Below are positions 61,913 to 64,000 of a stretch of 64,000 nt of DNA, piece by piece. The stretch is taken from NCBI RefSeq assembly GCF_020080835.1, contig NC_058163.1:10085113-10149112 (forward strand), read 5' to 3'. Made by a program: the position numbers and the translations under genes. Origin of the DNA: Cotesia glomerata (Eukaryota > Arthropoda > Insecta > Hymenoptera > Braconidae). The first letter of the stretch is position 1, and each line of letters begins with the position of its first letter. The notes below the pieces were generated by a model. That model was not told the origin of the DNA and searched no databases. It saw nothing but the letters and a program-made list of their open reading frames with translations.

Positions 61913-62600
61913 TATATCCCCAGCATATATTCTAGGATACATAATTTTTCCGTGGGGGTTTTGAACGGCTTGACCGATTTCTTCGCGGTTGGCGCCATTT
62001 GAAAGGGCTTGACCAAACTTAGATTTTGAATATACTGTGGACCGACTCGAACCGGTAGATTTTGAGAAATCTCAAAAAAAAACTACAAACGAAAATTTTT
62101 TGAAATGTAGTTTTTTTTTCAATAACTTTTAAACGGCTTTACCGATCGATTCCAAAAACTAATTAGCTCTCAACATCAAAAAGCCACGTCTACGTCGATC
62201 GCCGCCAGCCCGGTCGAAATCGGTTGATTCGTTCGTGAGTTATCGTTGTCAAAAGAAAACCGAAAAAAGTGTTTTTTCGGAATCGTTCCAAAATTCCTAG
62301 TTCGAATAATTCATACTCAAAGATTCTTTATGAGGCTTAAAAAACTGCGTTGAATGCTGCCAACCACGTGGAAATTGGTTCATTCATTCAAAAGTAATTG
62401 TGGTTTGAAAATTCAAAAAGTTGTGTTTTATTAAACTGCTATTAGAGTTTTGAGCTCGCAGAGCTCAAAATGACACAATAATCATATTTTTGAGCTCGAA
62501 GAGCTCAAAAACGTAATGTGTGATTTTGAGCGCTTAAGTACAAAATGAGCGGGAAGTTTCAGGGATGGCCTTTAGGGTCAACCGTCGTTCTAATTTTTTT

Positions 62601-63181
62601 TAATTTGGGACAACTGTTTAGTTTTGCGGAAGCCACCCAGCGCTCGAAAAATAAAGTTACTGCGCGAGTATCACGAAATAGTATATTACACACTTGGGGA
62701 AGTAAAGTAAGAAATGTCTCAAATCACATGTAATTGTTGGCTGAGGCGAAGCCGAGCTCAAATAAATAGGACAACCTTTAGACACTTTTTTGCTAGTTAT
62801 AATTTCAATTATAATTTTTAGTATTTTAAAAGGTTTCAATACTTGTTGTCGTCATCAACAAAATCACCGAGGATTGTACAAATATTGCGAGTATAAACTA
62901 TTGTAATTTATGACGGTAACTGTTACCTTCTGGATTATAACTATTTAGAATAATAATAATAATTTACTTTAGTTAACATACAGGATTGTAATAATTATTA
63001 TAAATATGGTGAATGTTACAATCTAGATGATTTATACAATTATCTAGATAATATTCACTACTATCGAATTGATGGTAGAAAATTTTACCCTAACTAGATA
63101 GTAATTATCCTTCGTGTCTCGCACTTCGAGATTACGAAGGTAGTATCACTACTTCTATGTCTTTGACCACAAGTTTAGAGC
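62601..63181. other. AT-rich sequence upstream of the last gene
   Basis: No exon seen. Several short inverted words around 63000-63120 (ctagataatattcactac, ctagatgatttatac) may be a decayed MITE. Confidence 0.45.
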
Positions 63182-63190
63182 TATAAAAAG
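63182..63190 (+). promoter_or_regulatory. candidate TATA box for the gene at 63331
   Basis: TATAAAAAG about 140 bases before the ATG, followed by sequence richer in G and C and a cgtcagtataa stretch that could be an initiator. Confidence 0.35.
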
Positions 63191-63330
63191 AAAAAACACT
63201 AGCGTTACCTGGTTACCGTGACGCTTCCCCGCAACTGTTTACTCATTCATGTCTTTTTTGTCATACAGACCACACGTCAGTATAATTAGTAAATAGTTAT
63301 TTTCTTTTTAATTTGCGAATTAATTCGATA

Positions 63331-64000
63331 ATGGGTCGTCATAAGAGATCCAGAAGTCGGGATCGTTCGACGAGAAGACTTCCAAAAGATTGCGTAAACT
63401 GGAAGACAACATTGAAGATATTATTTCGGGTCTCGCTATAATGAGGGAACTCATTTCAGCACAAAATGCTCCTGCATCATTGCCGCCTGAGACAATTGCA
63501 CCAAACCTTGAAGGTAATTGTGAATATAATTTTTTGGTTAAACGTTAGCACGAGATGCGATCGTTTTATTGACACGGCGTGCACACTCATGCCCGTGAGG
63601 CTTATTATGATGTTCAAAGACGAAGAATCATAATAATTACATCTGTTTATACAAATGTTTTGTTTTATCCGTGAGATAAAATAGGACTCATTATGATGAC
63701 CACACTTTATCTGAAAGGTAAAGTTAAGATTTTATTGTCTTGTTTTATCCGAGAGGTAAAATAGGAATAATGTAAACAATCTAACTTCGTCTTCTTTATT
63801 GTTGACATTAACAGATGTTTAATCTGAGATATGAAATAAATAAAGATTTGACTTATCTGCAGATGCCGATAATCGGGTGAATGAGTCTGAGGATACAAAT
63901 GTAAAAGATCCTGAGGTTTCAAAGGACACCGAAGATTCCACAGCTCAGGTCACTCCAGTCAATGAAACAGTAATTCAGAACGAGAATACCCCAGGAAGTG
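63331..64000 (+). CDS. 5' part of an unrecognised gene with RS-rich basic N-terminus; runs off the window
   Basis: Exon 1 (63331-63513) starts MGRHKRSRSRDRSTRR and exon 2 (63863-64000, open at the end) follows a GT-AG intron with acceptor acttatctgcag. Exon 2 reads DADNRVNESEDTNVKDPEVS, acidic and Ser/Thr-rich. Within exon 1 the start frame soon hits a stop. A second frame, probably the continuation, reads LRKLEDNIEDIISGLAIMRE, a likely short coiled coil, and joins correctly to exon 2. One base too many or too few near 63370-63395 would explain this. The layout (RS-rich start, coiled coil, acidic linker) also resembles the first ORF of some DIRS/Ngaro-type retroelements. I cannot choose between a host gene and an element. 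Confidence 0.5.

Larger units (their letters stand above)
61061..61958. mobile_element. TIR element with a 12-bp tandem array and a nested Helitron
   Basis: The ends CCCCTACGGAAAAATTATAT and the inverted CCCCCACGGAAAAATTATGT continue as matching arms for about 40 bases to ...ATGCTGGG. A TT duplication flanks it (61059-61060, 61959-61960), and removing it restores the family phrase ataacttttgaacgg. It contains inner inverted arms (cgaaaattcgccaaaaaat near 61143 and its complement near 61455), a 12-bp array and a Helitron. No protein. Confidence 0.8.
60015..62600 (-). repeat. CA-family repeat copy carrying two nested insertions
   Basis: The minus-strand 3' end is at 60015 (aacttcccgctaag) and the 5' end near 62600 (gggtcaaccgtcg). 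Two insertions split it: a solo LTR (60194-60988) and a TIR element (61061-61958). The (TG)n at 60994-61034 is its CA tract. With the insertions removed the order matches copies 1 and 2. Confidence 0.8.

Overview
The window is eukaryotic, AT-rich nuclear DNA from an arthropod, most likely an insect. The host genes are spliced with short GT-AG introns. The mobile elements (R1-clade non-LTR element, Gypsy LTR element, Helitrons with TC...CTAG ends, many TA-flanked MITEs) are an insect-type set. I lean towards a parasitoid wasp because of the overall style of the repeats, but nothing here proves the order. Two 100-N assembly gaps lie at 46728-46827 and 59245-59344.

Host genes are few. (1) A luciferase / 4-coumarate-CoA-ligase-like acyl-CoA synthetase runs on the + strand from 27558 to 41304. 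Five exons are visible; the 12.3-kb third intron holds a 9.8-kb Gypsy element, and the C-terminal exons are not found. (2) A complete six-exon M14A metallocarboxypeptidase (408 residues) runs on the minus strand from 55614 to 52795, with a plausible TATA box and non-coding first exon near 57000. (3) The first two exons of an unrecognised protein with a basic RS-rich start lie at 63331-64000 and run off the window. (4) A possible coding 3' end occupies the first 54 bases.

The rest is mostly mobile DNA. Bases 1-17700 carry copies of a repeat family that contains a (CA)n tract, two inverted full-length copies of a TA-flanked element with an internal tRNA-like segment, and a nested stack at 12773-15400. 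A decayed R1-clade retrotransposon (18421-24327, minus) sits inside a (TG)n/(AC)n microsatellite and is itself interrupted by a 1.1-kb TIR element. The Gypsy element (29616-39440, minus) has nearly identical 2.35-kb LTRs, a GAAC target duplication, and a textbook -1 ribosomal frameshift signal at the gag-pol junction, yet its reading frames are broken. Bases 43350-51340 are dominated by inverted repeats: a pair of ~0.47-kb arms, a 606-bp tandem duplication, a 2.5-kb near-palindrome, a 162-bp hairpin, and an inverted array of a GC-rich box. Bases 58145-62600 hold interrupted copies of the CA-bearing family. One of these contains a solo LTR and a TIR element that itself hosts a Helitron and a 12-bp tandem array.

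I saw no CRISPR array, rRNA or convincing functional tRNA. The strongest points for follow-up are the frameshift signal, the microsatellite-targeted R1 element, the layered nesting with intact target duplications, and the acyl-CoA synthetase without a visible C-terminal domain.
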